In this document: one piece after another, positions 44,271-52,346 of the stretch
Position numbering within the stretch: the first letter of the stretch is position 1
Layout of the letters: each line of letters opens with the position of its first letter
DNA from: Nitrobacter winogradskyi Nb-255
GTDB taxonomy: Bacteria; Pseudomonadota; Alphaproteobacteria; Rhizobiales; Xanthobacteraceae
Assembly: GCF_000012725.1 (NCBI RefSeq)
Contig: NC_007406.1
Location: 1,826,001-1,890,000 of the forward strand
DNA: 64,000 bases
Reading direction: 5' to 3'
Position numbers and translations under genes: made by a program
The notes under the pieces: generated by a model
Database searches by the model: none
The model's input: the letters and a program-made list of their open reading frames with translations, nothing else
What the model was told of the DNA's origin: nothing

Positions 44271-45402
44271 TCACTCAACATCCTCGACGGCGCCCGGCGT
44301 GGTGCCAAAAGCTCTCTGCGCCAGCGTGGCCGCCATGAAGTCGTCGAGGTTGCCGTCGAGGACGCCCGAAGTGTCCGACGTCTGCACGCCGGTTCGGAGG
44401 TCCTTCACCATCTGGTAGGGCTGCAGGACATAGGACCTGATCTGATGGCCCCAGCCGATATCGGTCTTGGCGGCCTGATCGGCGGCCGCCTGCTCTTCCC
44501 GCCTCTTGAGTTCGATCTCGTAAAGTCTCGCCCGCAGCATGTCCCAGGCCTGCGCGCGATTCTTGTGCTGCGAGCGCCCGGCCTGACACACCACCGCGAC
44601 CCCGGTCGGAACGTGTGTCAGCCGCACCGCCGACTCGGTCTTGTTGACATGCTGTCCGCCTGCTCCGCCGGAACGCATGGTATCGGTGCGAACGTCCGAT
44701 TCCTTGATATCGATCTTGATGCTGTCGTCCACAACCGGGAAGATCGCCACGCTCGAAAACGACGTATGGCGCCTCGCATTGGAATCGAACGGCGAGATTC
44801 TCACGAGGCGATGCACGCCCGCCTCGGTCTTGAGCCAGCCATAGGCGTTGTGGCCGCTGACCTGAACCGTCGCTGATTTGATGCCGGCCTCTTCGCCGGG
44901 CGTCTCTTCCAGATACTCGACCTTGAAACCACGCTTTTCCGCCCAGCGCGTATACATGCGCAGAAGCATCGCAGCCCAGTCCTGACTTTCGGTGCCGCCC
45001 GCGCCGGCATGAACCTCCAGGTAGGTGTCGAAGCGATCCGCTTCTCCCGAGAGCAAGGCTTCGAGTTCGCGGCGGTCGACCTCCTTCTTGAGGGCTTTCA
45101 GGGCATTTTCGGATTCGTCGATGACGGCCTCATCGTTCTCGGCCTCGCCGAGTTCGATCATGCCGATCTGGTCTTCTAGCTCGCGCTCGACCTTGCCGAT
45201 GCCGGCCAGCGAATCCTCAAGGGAGGTTCGCTCCTGCATCAGTTTCTGGGCTTTCTGGGGATCGTTCCAGAGATCTGGGTCTTCGGCGAGCTTGTTCAGC
45301 TCCGCCAGGCGCGCGGTTGATGTGTCGACGTCAAAGATGCCTCCTCAGCAGCCCGACCGACTGCTTGATCTCTTCGACAAGTCTTTCGATTTCAGCGCGC
45401 AT
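44271..45402 (-). CDS. prfB: Peptide chain release factor 2, expressed by programmed +1 frameshift
   Basis: Releases peptides at UGA and UAA. The gene is read in two frames: 23 codons from ATG 45402 ([23 protein letters not shown]) reach an in-frame TGA at 45333-45331; shifting +1 there continues [22 protein letters not shown] and runs to the stop at 44271, giving 376 residues. With this numbering the anticodon-like SPF tripeptide falls at about 203-205 and the catalytic GGQ at 248-250, matching E. coli RF2. A start at 45239 would lack the N-terminal domain. mrcA lies upstream on the same strand after a repeat block. Confidence 0.95.
45330..45345 (-). promoter_or_regulatory. prfB programmed +1 frameshift site
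   Basis: Minus strand reads AGGAGGCATCTTTGAC: a perfect Shine-Dalgarno-like AGGAGG (45345-45340), one codon, the slippery CTT, and the UGA stop followed by C. This is the autoregulatory RF2 element: low RF2 makes termination at UGA slow and favours the shift. E. coli has AGGGGGTATCTTTGAC at the same place. Confidence 0.96.
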
Positions 45403-45509
45403 AGCTTTTCGAGTCCACCGGCTTACGCCTCATTCAACAACAGCGTGTGATTTAGCCGCGAAGCCCGCAAAGCGCAATCGTGTCGGACGTGAAACCCGAA
45501 GGGAGCGCG

Positions 45510-45717
45510 GGCTCGCCGCAAGAAAATGCGACCAGACAATAATTTCGAGAGCATGGTCTGTTTCAACCTGATCGGATCACGCTCCATAGCGTTTTCGAGC
45601 GAAGCATGTCCTCGGGCTTGAGCCCTAAGGATGGAATCCGGTTCGCGTCAAGAAAACGCGTCAGAACAACAATCCAGAGCTTCGCTTCTGATTCAATCAG
45701 AAGCGATCATGCTCTAG
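45510..45717 (+). repeat. Repeat block: partial family C then family A, ending in the mrcA stop
   Basis: A partial family C copy (CGCAAGAAAATGCGACCAGA ... GAGCATGGTC ... GATCGGATCACGCTCC, 45510-45583) is joined to family A (ATAGCGTTTTCGAGCGAAG with an inserted CCTCGGGCTTGAGCCC hairpin, GAAAACGCGTC, CGCTTCTGATTCAATCAGAAGCG). It ends at CTAG (45714-45717), which contains the TAG stop of mrcA. This fills the prfB-mrcA gap (45403-45713). Confidence 0.88.
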
Positions 45718-48209
45718 TAAAGCCCTCCGGTGCCGGGCCGGAACAGGCTGCGGTCGGCGTCGGGCAGCGGCTGCGGCTCGCGTCCGTCTGCATCAGCCAC
45801 GCCGATCACGGAATAGTTGTCAGGCGGCGCCGTGCCAGGCTTGAAAGCTTCAAGGATCGTCTTGCCACCGCTGCCGGGGCCTGCACGCATGCCGGACTTG
45901 GCGTCAACGCGAACCAGCTTGATACCGGGAGGAATGCGGAACGGAGTGGCCGGCTTGTCGGCAAGCGCGATCTTCATGAAGTCCCGCGCGATCGGAGCCG
46001 CCAGATGTCCGCCCGTCGCCCTGCGGCCGAGATTGCGCGGCTTGTCATACCCTATATAGATGCCGACCACGAGGTCTGGCGAGAATCCGATGAACCAGGC
46101 ATCCTTCTGGTCGTTAGTCGTGCCCGTCTTGCCGGCGATCGGCTTGCCGACCTCGCGCATGACCGTGGCGGTGCCCGCCTGCACCACACCTTCCATCATG
46201 GAGGTGATCTGGTAAGCCGTCATTGAATCCAGCACCTGCTCGCGGTGATCGATCAACTGGGGTTCGGATTGATTCTTCCAGCCCTCCGGCGCCTCGCAGC
46301 CGCGGCACTCCCGCGCGTCGTGCTTGTAGATGGTGTGACCGTAACGATCCTGAATGCGGTCGATCAGGGTCGGCTTCACGCGCCTGCCGCCGTTGTCGAA
46401 CATCGAATACGCGGTCACCATGCGCAGCACCGTGGTCTCGCCGGCCCCCAGTGCGTAGGACAGATAGTTCGGCAGTTCATCGTAAACGCCGAAGCGCTTG
46501 GCATACTCGCCGATCAGCGGCATCCCGACATCCTGCGCCAGGCGGACCGTAACGGTGTTGAGCGAAAGCCGCAGCGCGTTTCGGAGCGTTTGCGGACCGT
46601 AGTACTTTTCTTTCGAGTAGTTTTCCGGCCGCCAAACGCCCGAGCCGCGCCCCTGGTCGATCTCGATCGGCGCATCGACCACGACCGTGGAAGGCGTGTA
46701 ACCGTTGTCGAGCGCCGAGGAATAGACGAGCGGCTTGAACGAGGAGCCTGGCTGCCGGTACGCCTGCGTTGCCCGATTGAACTGGCTTTGATCGAAGGAG
46801 AAGCCGCCGACCATGGCCAGCACACGGCCGGTCCGCGGATCCATCGCCACCATCGCGCCGGACACTTCAGGCAACTGGCGCAACCGGTATTCTCCCTCGA
46901 CGATCTTGCCATCCTTCGCGATCAGGGGATCGGCATAGATCACATCGCCGGGCGAAAGCACTTGAGACACCTTTGTCGGCGTACGACCTCGCGCCGACCC
47001 GGACGTGGCCTTGGCCCATTTCACCCCGTCAAGCGTGATCAAACCTGTTCGCCGCTCGCGGCTTACGGCGCCCCCAAGCTCGCGTCCGGGCTGGAAGCCG
47101 ATCCGCGCCGATTTGTCGTCGGACTCGAGCACGACCGCCATTCGCCACGGGGAGATATCGGACAACGATTTGACCTCGGCGAGTTTCACCCCCCAGTCGC
47201 CGGAGATGTCGAGCTTGCTCACCGGCCCGCGCCAGCCCTGAGCTTCGTCATAGGTGACGAGGCCATTGGCCATGGTCTTGCGCGCGATCACCTGCAATTC
47301 CGGATCGAGCGTCGTCCTGACGGACAGGCCGCCCCCGTAGAGCTTTTCTTCGCCATAGCGTTCGAACAGGTCGCGACGAACCTCCTCAGCGAAATATTCG
47401 CCGGCGAAAGTATGCGCCCCGTTGGAGCGGCCCGTGACGATCAGCGGCTGCTTGCGAGCTTTTTCCGCGTCGGCCTGGTTGACCCAGCCGTTCTCCAGCA
47501 GCCGGTCGACGACATAGTCGCGCCGTTCGATCGCGCGTTCACGGTTCTTGACGGGGTGCAGCGTCGAGGGCGCCTTTGGCAGGGCCGCGAGATATGCGGC
47601 CTCGGCGACGCTCAATTCGTTGACCGATTTGTCGAAGTACACGAGCGATGCGGCCGCGATACCGTACGCGCCAAGGCCGAGGTAAATCTCGTTCAGATAC
47701 AGTTCGAGTATCTTGTCCTTGGAATAGGTGCGCTCAAGGCGCATGGCCAGCAATGCTTCCTTGATCTTGCGGGTAAAGGAAACTTCGTTGGTCAGAAGAA
47801 AGTTCTTGGCAACCTGCTGGGTGATCGTGGAGGCGCCCTGCGGTCTCTTGTTGGTGCCGTAGTTCTGAGCATAAAGCAGCGCCGCGCGCGCCATGCCCTG
47901 ATAATCGATGCCGCCGTGCTCATAGAAATTCTTGTCCTCCGCGGCCAGGAACGCGTTGATGACCAGCTTCGGCACGGCCTGTATCGGCAGGTAGAGCCGG
48001 CGCTCCTTCGCATACTCGCCGAGCAGCGAGCCATCCGATGCATGCACGCGCGTCATCACCGGCGGCTCATAATTCTGAAGCTGGGAATACTCCGGCAGGT
48101 CCTGGGAAAAATGCCAGATCAATCCCGCGACCGCCGCGACGCCGACCAGAAACAGAATGGTCCCCGCGGCAAACAGAAAGCCCATGAACCGCAGCAGCAA
48201 GCGCATCAT
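45714..48209 (-). CDS. mrcA: Penicillin-binding protein 1A (bifunctional transglycosylase/transpeptidase)
   Basis: Class A PBP that polymerises and cross-links murein. 831 residues. Signal anchor at about 7-30. The GT51 domain shows EDKNFYEHGGIDYQGMARA, QGASTITQQVAKNF and ERTYSKDKILELYLNEIYLG. An OB-like region (about 300-430) precedes the transpeptidase domain with GSSFKPLVYSSAL (catalytic serine), SLNTVTVRLA and GKTGTTNDQKDAWF (KTG). The stop TAG lies in a repeat-bounding CTAG. In most alphaproteobacteria amiC lies just upstream on the same strand; here two insertion sequences and a repeat separate them. Confidence 0.96.
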   Translation of the reverse strand: MMRLLLRFMGFLFAAGTILFLVGVAAVAGLIWHFSQDLPEYSQLQNYEPPVMTRVHASDGSLLGEYAKERRLYLPIQAVPKLVINAFLAAEDKNFYEHGGIDYQGMARAALLYAQNYGTNKRPQGASTITQQVAKNFLLTNEVSFTRKIKEALLAMRLERTYSKDKILELYLNEIYLGLGAYGIAAASLVYFDKSVNELSVAEAAYLAALPKAPSTLHPVKNRERAIERRDYVVDRLLENGWVNQADAEKARKQPLIVTGRSNGAHTFAGEYFAEEVRRDLFERYGEEKLYGGGLSVRTTLDPELQVIARKTMANGLVTYDEAQGWRGPVSKLDISGDWGVKLAEVKSLSDISPWRMAVVLESDDKSARIGFQPGRELGGAVSRERRTGLITLDGVKWAKATSGSARGRTPTKVSQVLSPGDVIYADPLIAKDGKIVEGEYRLRQLPEVSGAMVAMDPRTGRVLAMVGGFSFDQSQFNRATQAYRQPGSSFKPLVYSSALDNGYTPSTVVVDAPIEIDQGRGSGVWRPENYSKEKYYGPQTLRNALRLSLNTVTVRLAQDVGMPLIGEYAKRFGVYDELPNYLSYALGAGETTVLRMVTAYSMFDNGGRRVKPTLIDRIQDRYGHTIYKHDARECRGCEAPEGWKNQSEPQLIDHREQVLDSMTAYQITSMMEGVVQAGTATVMREVGKPIAGKTGTTNDQKDAWFIGFSPDLVVGIYIGYDKPRNLGRRATGGHLAAPIARDFMKIALADKPATPFRIPPGIKLVRVDAKSGMRAGPGSGGKTILEAFKPGTAPPDNYSVIGVADADGREPQPLPDADRSLFRPGTGGLY

Positions 48210-48422
48210 CGAATGTCCGTTTTGTTATCCGGAACCTGATCATCGGCGACTACAGCGCCGACTACAGGCATCGTCGCCGGGTGGACGCGTTTCGTTCGTC
48301 GAGGCATCCGCCCGGATCGGGCATGCCGATTCTGGCGATTCCGCGAGTTCACGAAACTTTTCTATAGGGTGGACGCTGTGTCCAAACTAGGGCTTCTCAC
48401 CCGCAATGCGCCGCTTTTCATG

Positions 48423-48530
48423 CTTATAGCGTTTTCGAGCGAAGTGGAAACTGGTTCGCGTGAAGAAAACGCGTCAAAACATAAAGTATGGAGCCCTTCA
48501 CCGCTTCCATGAAGCGGTGAAGGGCTCTAG
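48423..48530 (+). repeat. Intergenic repeat, family A, target of the IS481 insertion
   Basis: CTTATAGCGTTTTCGAGCG ... GGTTCGCGTGAAGAAAACGC, then the hairpin AGCCCTTCACCGCTTC / GAAGCGGTGAAGGGCT, ending CTAG (48527-48530). The IS481-type element begins one base after this CTAG. The remainder of 48210-48531 contains no gene. Confidence 0.9.
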
Positions 48531-49477
48531 GTGTTCAGTCCCGGCATTTGATGGATTGGATCGATGATGAATCGATCGGGCTCTGAAGTCCATCGTTTGC
48601 AGATGAACTCGTAGGGTGTGAGGCCTTTGAGCGTCTTCAGCCTTCGACCGAAGTTGTATGCCTTGATGAAGTCCTGAAGGTGCCGGCGCAGTTGGTCATG
48701 ATTGTCGTAGTGGAAGCGCTTGACGGTGGCGTCCTTGATGGTGCGGTTCATCCGTTCCACCTGTCCGTTGGTCCAGGGATGGTTGATCCTGGTGAGCCTG
48801 TGCTCGATGCCGTTCTCGTCGCAGACGCGATCGAAGATGTGGTGGAACGCATATTTGTGACGGGCGTGGTTGGTGAACTGGATGCCGTTGTCCGTCAGCA
48901 CCGTGTGGATGGCATAGGGAACTGCCACGATGAGGTTGCGCAGGAACTGAGCCGCGACCATCTTGCCCGCCTCTTGGTGGAGCTCGGCGTAGGCGAACTT
49001 CGAAGTGCGGTCGATGGCCACGAACAGGCGCAGCTTGCCCTCAGCCGTCTGCACCTCGGCGATGTCGATGTGGAAGTAGCCGATCGGGTAGCTCCTGAAC
49101 GTCTTCCTGATCGGCTTGTCGCCTTCGACCTCCGGGAGCCGGCTGATGCCGTGACGGTGCAGGCAGCGATGCAATGAAGACCGCGACAGGTGCGGGATCG
49201 TTGGCTGAAGCGCGTAGAGGCAATCATCGAGCGGCAACAGGGTATGCTTGCGGAAGGCGACGATGATCGCCTCCTCCTCGGATGAGAGCACCGTCGAGCG
49301 CGGATCTTTCGGTCCCGTCGGAAGGTCGGCCACCGAGGTCCGCTTCTTCCATTTTGCGACGGTCTTCTGGTTGATCCCGTAGCGTTTCGACAGCGCTCTC
49401 AGGCTCTCTTCACTATTTTGTATTGCTCGACGGATTGCCTCTGTCGTCGTGGCGCTCCCGTGAAGAACCTGTCCCAT
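48527..49477 (-). CDS. IS481-family transposase
   Basis: 316 residues from ATG 49477 (MGQVLHGSATTTEAIRRAIQ), the family start; an ATG 15 bases upstream is less likely. An N-terminal HTH (SLRALSKRYGINQKTVAKWK) precedes an rve integrase core with catalytic DDE residues in GYFHIDIAEVQ, HTVLTDNGIQF and WTNGQVERMNRT. The reading frame continues through the terminal inverted repeat and stops at TAG at 48529-48527, which lies in the target CTAG outside the element. The frame looks intact, so the element may be active. Confidence 0.93.
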   Translation of the reverse strand: MGQVLHGSATTTEAIRRAIQNSEESLRALSKRYGINQKTVAKWKKRTSVADLPTGPKDPRSTVLSSEEEAIIVAFRKHTLLPLDDCLYALQPTIPHLSRSSLHRCLHRHGISRLPEVEGDKPIRKTFRSYPIGYFHIDIAEVQTAEGKLRLFVAIDRTSKFAYAELHQEAGKMVAAQFLRNLIVAVPYAIHTVLTDNGIQFTNHARHKYAFHHIFDRVCDENGIEHRLTRINHPWTNGQVERMNRTIKDATVKRFHYDNHDQLRRHLQDFIKAYNFGRRLKTLKGLTPYEFICKRWTSEPDRFIIDPIHQMPGLNT

Positions 49478-49533
49478 AGCGCATCCTTCCATTCTCCGGA
49501 AAATAATGCACCATCAAATGCCGGGATCAAACA
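48532..49533 (-). mobile_element. IS481-family insertion sequence, complete
   Basis: 1002 bases with 23-base terminal inverted repeats matching at 20 positions: both ends read TGTT, then three differing bases, then TCCCGGCATTTGATGG inward. Flanks are TCTAGG (48526-48531) and ACTAGG (49534-49539), in line with the NCTAGN target duplication known for IS481 of Bordetella, with one base changed. The transposase is intact. Confidence 0.93.
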
Positions 49534-49538
49534 ACTAG

Positions 49539-50375
49539 GTCATCGACTCATTAAATCGCAACTAGATGCGGATTGAGGCGAGCTTGATGGAGGTGAGGAA
49601 GTTGTCGTCACGTTTGTCATATCTGGTGGCGACGGCGCGATAGTGCTTGATTTTGTTGAAGAAGCGTTCGACCAGATTGCGCTTGCGATAGAGCCGTCTG
49701 TTGAATTGCAAGGCCGCAACGCGATTTGACATCGGCTTCACATTGGCTCTCGCGCCGCGCGCGGCCAGCGTTTGACGCAGGGCGTTGGAGTCGTAGGCCC
49801 GGTCGGCCAGCAGCACGTCGCCGCGTTCGACGGTGTCGATCATGTCCTGCGCGCTACGCCCGTCATGGGCCTGGCCTTCGGTGATCTTGAGGACGATCGG
49901 CAGGCCGCAGGCATCCACCAGCGCGTGGATTTTGGTGGTCAGCCCGCCGCGCGAGCGACCCATGCAACGGGATCGCGTCTGTTTTTTTGACCGTTGGCCG
50001 CATGTTGATGCACGCGGATCGACGACGAATCGATCATTTGGATGTCGCCATCGTAAGCCTTTGAAATAGCCGACAGAATGCGATCCCACACGCCTGCCTT
50101 GCGCCACCGGTTGAAGCGGTTCACGCAAGTGGTGTGCGGGCCGTAGCGCGCTGGAATGTCCGCCCACGGCGCACCGGTGCGCAGCCGCCAGAAAATCCCG
50201 TTCAGCACCCGCCGATCATCCACCCGTGCAACGCCGCGCGACTTGTTCGGCAACAGCGGCTGGATCACAGACCATTCAAAATCCGTCAGATCAAAACGTG
50301 CCATTCAATCCTCCCACCTCTGGAGATTGAATCACGCATCCCGTCCAAACGGAACCCCGTTTATGGGTTCGTGAC
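49539..50375 (-). mobile_element. IS5-family (IS427 group) insertion sequence
   Basis: About 837 bases flanked by CTAG on both sides (49535-49538 and 50376-50379). Imperfect ends: GTCATCGACTCATTAAA inward from the left and GTCACGAACCCATAAAC inward from the right. IS427-type elements are known to insert at CTAG or TA with a short duplication. The left CTAG is shared with the IS481 element; the right one includes the amiC stop codon. Confidence 0.88.
49562..50304 (-). CDS. IS5-family transposase in two overlapping frames (-1 frameshift)
   Basis: Frame 1 starts at ATG 50304 (MARFDLTDFEWSVIQPLLP) with a DUF4096-type head, then GDIQMIDSSSIRVHQHAANG (first catalytic aspartate). At a run of seven A on the minus strand (49988-49982) a -1 shift enters the second frame, which continues KKQTRSRCMGRSRGGLTTKI, VLLADRAYDSNALR (second aspartate) and YRKRNLVERFFNKIKHYR (glutamate), ending TAG at 49562. 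Without a shift frame 1 ends at 49939. The homopolymer placement between the two halves is typical of programmed frameshifting in IS427-group elements; a decay mutation is the alternative. Confidence 0.9.
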
Positions 50376-51653
50376 CTAGTCCACCGGAGCGGCTGATACG
50401 ACCCTTTTTGCAAGGAACGCCTCGATGGCCTTAGCCACCGACCGGACCGTCTTTGAACGCCACTCTTCGGATGCCATCTGGCGAAGATCCGCATTATTCG
50501 AAACGTAACCCAGTTCGACCAGCACCGACGGCACATCGGGAGCTTTAAGCACTCTGAATCCGGCCGACTTCAGCGGGTGCTTGTGCATTCGCGCGGAGGT
50601 TTTCATCTCACTCATCAGCAGCCGGGCGAAACGATTTGAGAACGTGCGCGTTTCCCGCCGCGCAAGGTCGATCAGGATATCGGCCACCTCGGTCGGCTCC
50701 TCGGTCAGGTCGACGCCGCCGATGGCGTCCGCCTTGTTCTCGGCTTCGGCCAGCCGTTCCGCCTCGCGGTCCGAGGCCCTGTCCGACAGCGTATATATCG
50801 TTGCGCCCCGCGCATCGCCTTCGTGGCGCGGCAAGGCGTCCGCGTGAATCGACACGAATAATGAAGCGCCATTGTTACGGGCGATGCGCACCCGCTCGGC
50901 CAGCGGGATGAAAGTGTCGTCGGTCCGGGTCATGACGACACGGAACCTGCCGCCCTGCTCGATGCGATCGCGCAAGGCTGTGCCGAAGGCCAGCACCAGA
51001 TCCTTTTCGCTTTCTCCCGTTGACGCCTGGGTTCCATTATCGAGTCCGCCGTGGCCTGGATCGATCACGACCACGAGGCGGCCGTCCGCGACTCCGGGCG
51101 AGCCAGGCGTATCGGCAACGGGCCCGGGAGGACCAGTATCCTTCGCCGGTTCCGGGCTGCTCGATCGCGCCAGCAAGCGGTTGAATGCGGCACGGTCGAC
51201 GGCCTCAAGTTCGACGACGAGACGGGAGGGCTGACCGTTCGCGGCGTCAAGCACGTAGGCTTTCCCGATTTTCGCAGGTCCTGCGAGATCGAAAACGATA
51301 CGCGATCCGCCCGGCATCACCAGGCCGTAGCGAAACGCCTTGATCAGGCCGCGTCCCGCCTCCCCGGCCTTTGGCGCAAGATGGAAACTGACCTGGGGAG
51401 TGTCGATCACGACCCGATAAGGATCGCTCAGCAGAAAAGCGCGAAGATCGATCTTCCTGTCGAGATCGAGGACGAAGCGGGTCTGTTTCAGATCACCCGC
51501 GACACGCACCGCGGAGGCGACCGGAAAATCAACCGCGACCTCGGGGCGCGCGGGCTCGTTCCCGGCGGCCAACGAAGCCGCGCCGGGAGCAAGCATCGCT
51601 GCGGCGCATAGCCAGACGATTCCCAGATTTGCGCGGCACGCCAACGAACCCAT
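50376..51653 (-). CDS. amiC: N-acetylmuramoyl-L-alanine amidase with AMIN domain
   Basis: Periplasmic zinc amidase that splits septal murein during daughter-cell separation. 425 residues. Signal peptide about 1-30; AMIN domain about 38-150 (FVLDLDRKIDLRAFLL, PYRVVIDTPQVSF); Pro-rich linker; amidase_3 domain from 192 with IDPGHGGLDNG (His201), STGESEKD (Glu216), LFVSIHADALP (His270) and VLVELGYVSN (catalytic glutamate). A regulatory helix seems present before the last motif. The stop TAG lies in the CTAG at the edge of the IS5-type element. Divergent from rne; mrcA was originally its downstream neighbour. Confidence 0.95.
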   Translation of the reverse strand: MGSLACRANLGIVWLCAAAMLAPGAASLAAGNEPARPEVAVDFPVASAVRVAGDLKQTRFVLDLDRKIDLRAFLLSDPYRVVIDTPQVSFHLAPKAGEAGRGLIKAFRYGLVMPGGSRIVFDLAGPAKIGKAYVLDAANGQPSRLVVELEAVDRAAFNRLLARSSSPEPAKDTGPPGPVADTPGSPGVADGRLVVVIDPGHGGLDNGTQASTGESEKDLVLAFGTALRDRIEQGGRFRVVMTRTDDTFIPLAERVRIARNNGASLFVSIHADALPRHEGDARGATIYTLSDRASDREAERLAEAENKADAIGGVDLTEEPTEVADILIDLARRETRTFSNRFARLLMSEMKTSARMHKHPLKSAGFRVLKAPDVPSVLVELGYVSNNADLRQMASEEWRSKTVRSVAKAIEAFLAKRVVSAAPVD

Positions 51654-52346
51654 GCCTCCGAACTGCCTTCCAATCGCAATAGAACCGCACGGTTAATCCC
51701 GGCTTAATCGATCACGACTGTTTAGAGATGTTGCAGGCTGGCGACGCTGTCCCTTGCATGAGACGGGCAATCCACGTATGTAGGTGAGTGCTGACGGCTA
51801 AACTCACGGTTGTGTCGCGTTCAGCCTCCCGAGAGCGGCGTAGGGCTTCAACTTGCTGGAAGCCCGGCGTTTCCTGATCCCCTCCACACAGCCAGCGCAA
51901 CGCGCGGCCGAATCGCAGAGGTGTTTTTCAGGTTTGGGAGGCATCCTGTCCCAGGTTATCATTTGAACCGGGGGCGACTTGGAGAGGTCGTATCCGATTG
52001 TCCCGGCCCTTCGGCCACCAGGTACGACAACCGGCAGGTGCCTTGGCGCCGCGTCGGTCCGGCAGCGAGAGAGATATACGGCGGTGTTTTGTTTGCCGCC
52101 AACCTGTTCAGACGGGCTGACGCCTGATGCGCCATACTGAGAAGCCGACCATTTTTTCCGCAAGGACCGCGCCGAGGCGAAGTGAAGGCTTCGCGGATCG
52201 CGTCTCGCAGGAAGCAGGGTCGGTACGGCGTACGGGATCGCGGCGCAGCCTTCCCCTCACCCCCGAATCAGGTGGACCGTTGCATGGGCCGGCCGCGCGC
52301 CACGCGCTTGCCATGTCATGCGCCCTCCGCCTCCAAGAGCTTCAAA
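51654..52346 (+). promoter_or_regulatory. amiC/rne intergenic region with long rne leader
   Basis: About 690 bases without a convincing gene. It contains potential hairpins, for example GGCGG ... GCCGCC at 52078-52100 and GGTACGGCGTACGG near 52220. Long structured leaders allow RNase E to autoregulate its mRNA in several proteobacteria; by analogy this may be such a leader. Promoter positions are not clear. Confidence 0.4.

Noticed and set aside
44271-45239. prfB as a 322-residue protein starting at 45239
   Set aside because: It would lack the N-terminal helical domain of RF2, and the upstream frame with the frameshift signal restores a full-length protein.
52182-52346. Upstream in-frame extension of rne adding 55 residues
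   Set aside because: The extension is Arg/Pro/Ser-rich, unlike any RNase E N-terminus, and the family start MLIDATHPEETRVVV lies just after ATG 52347.
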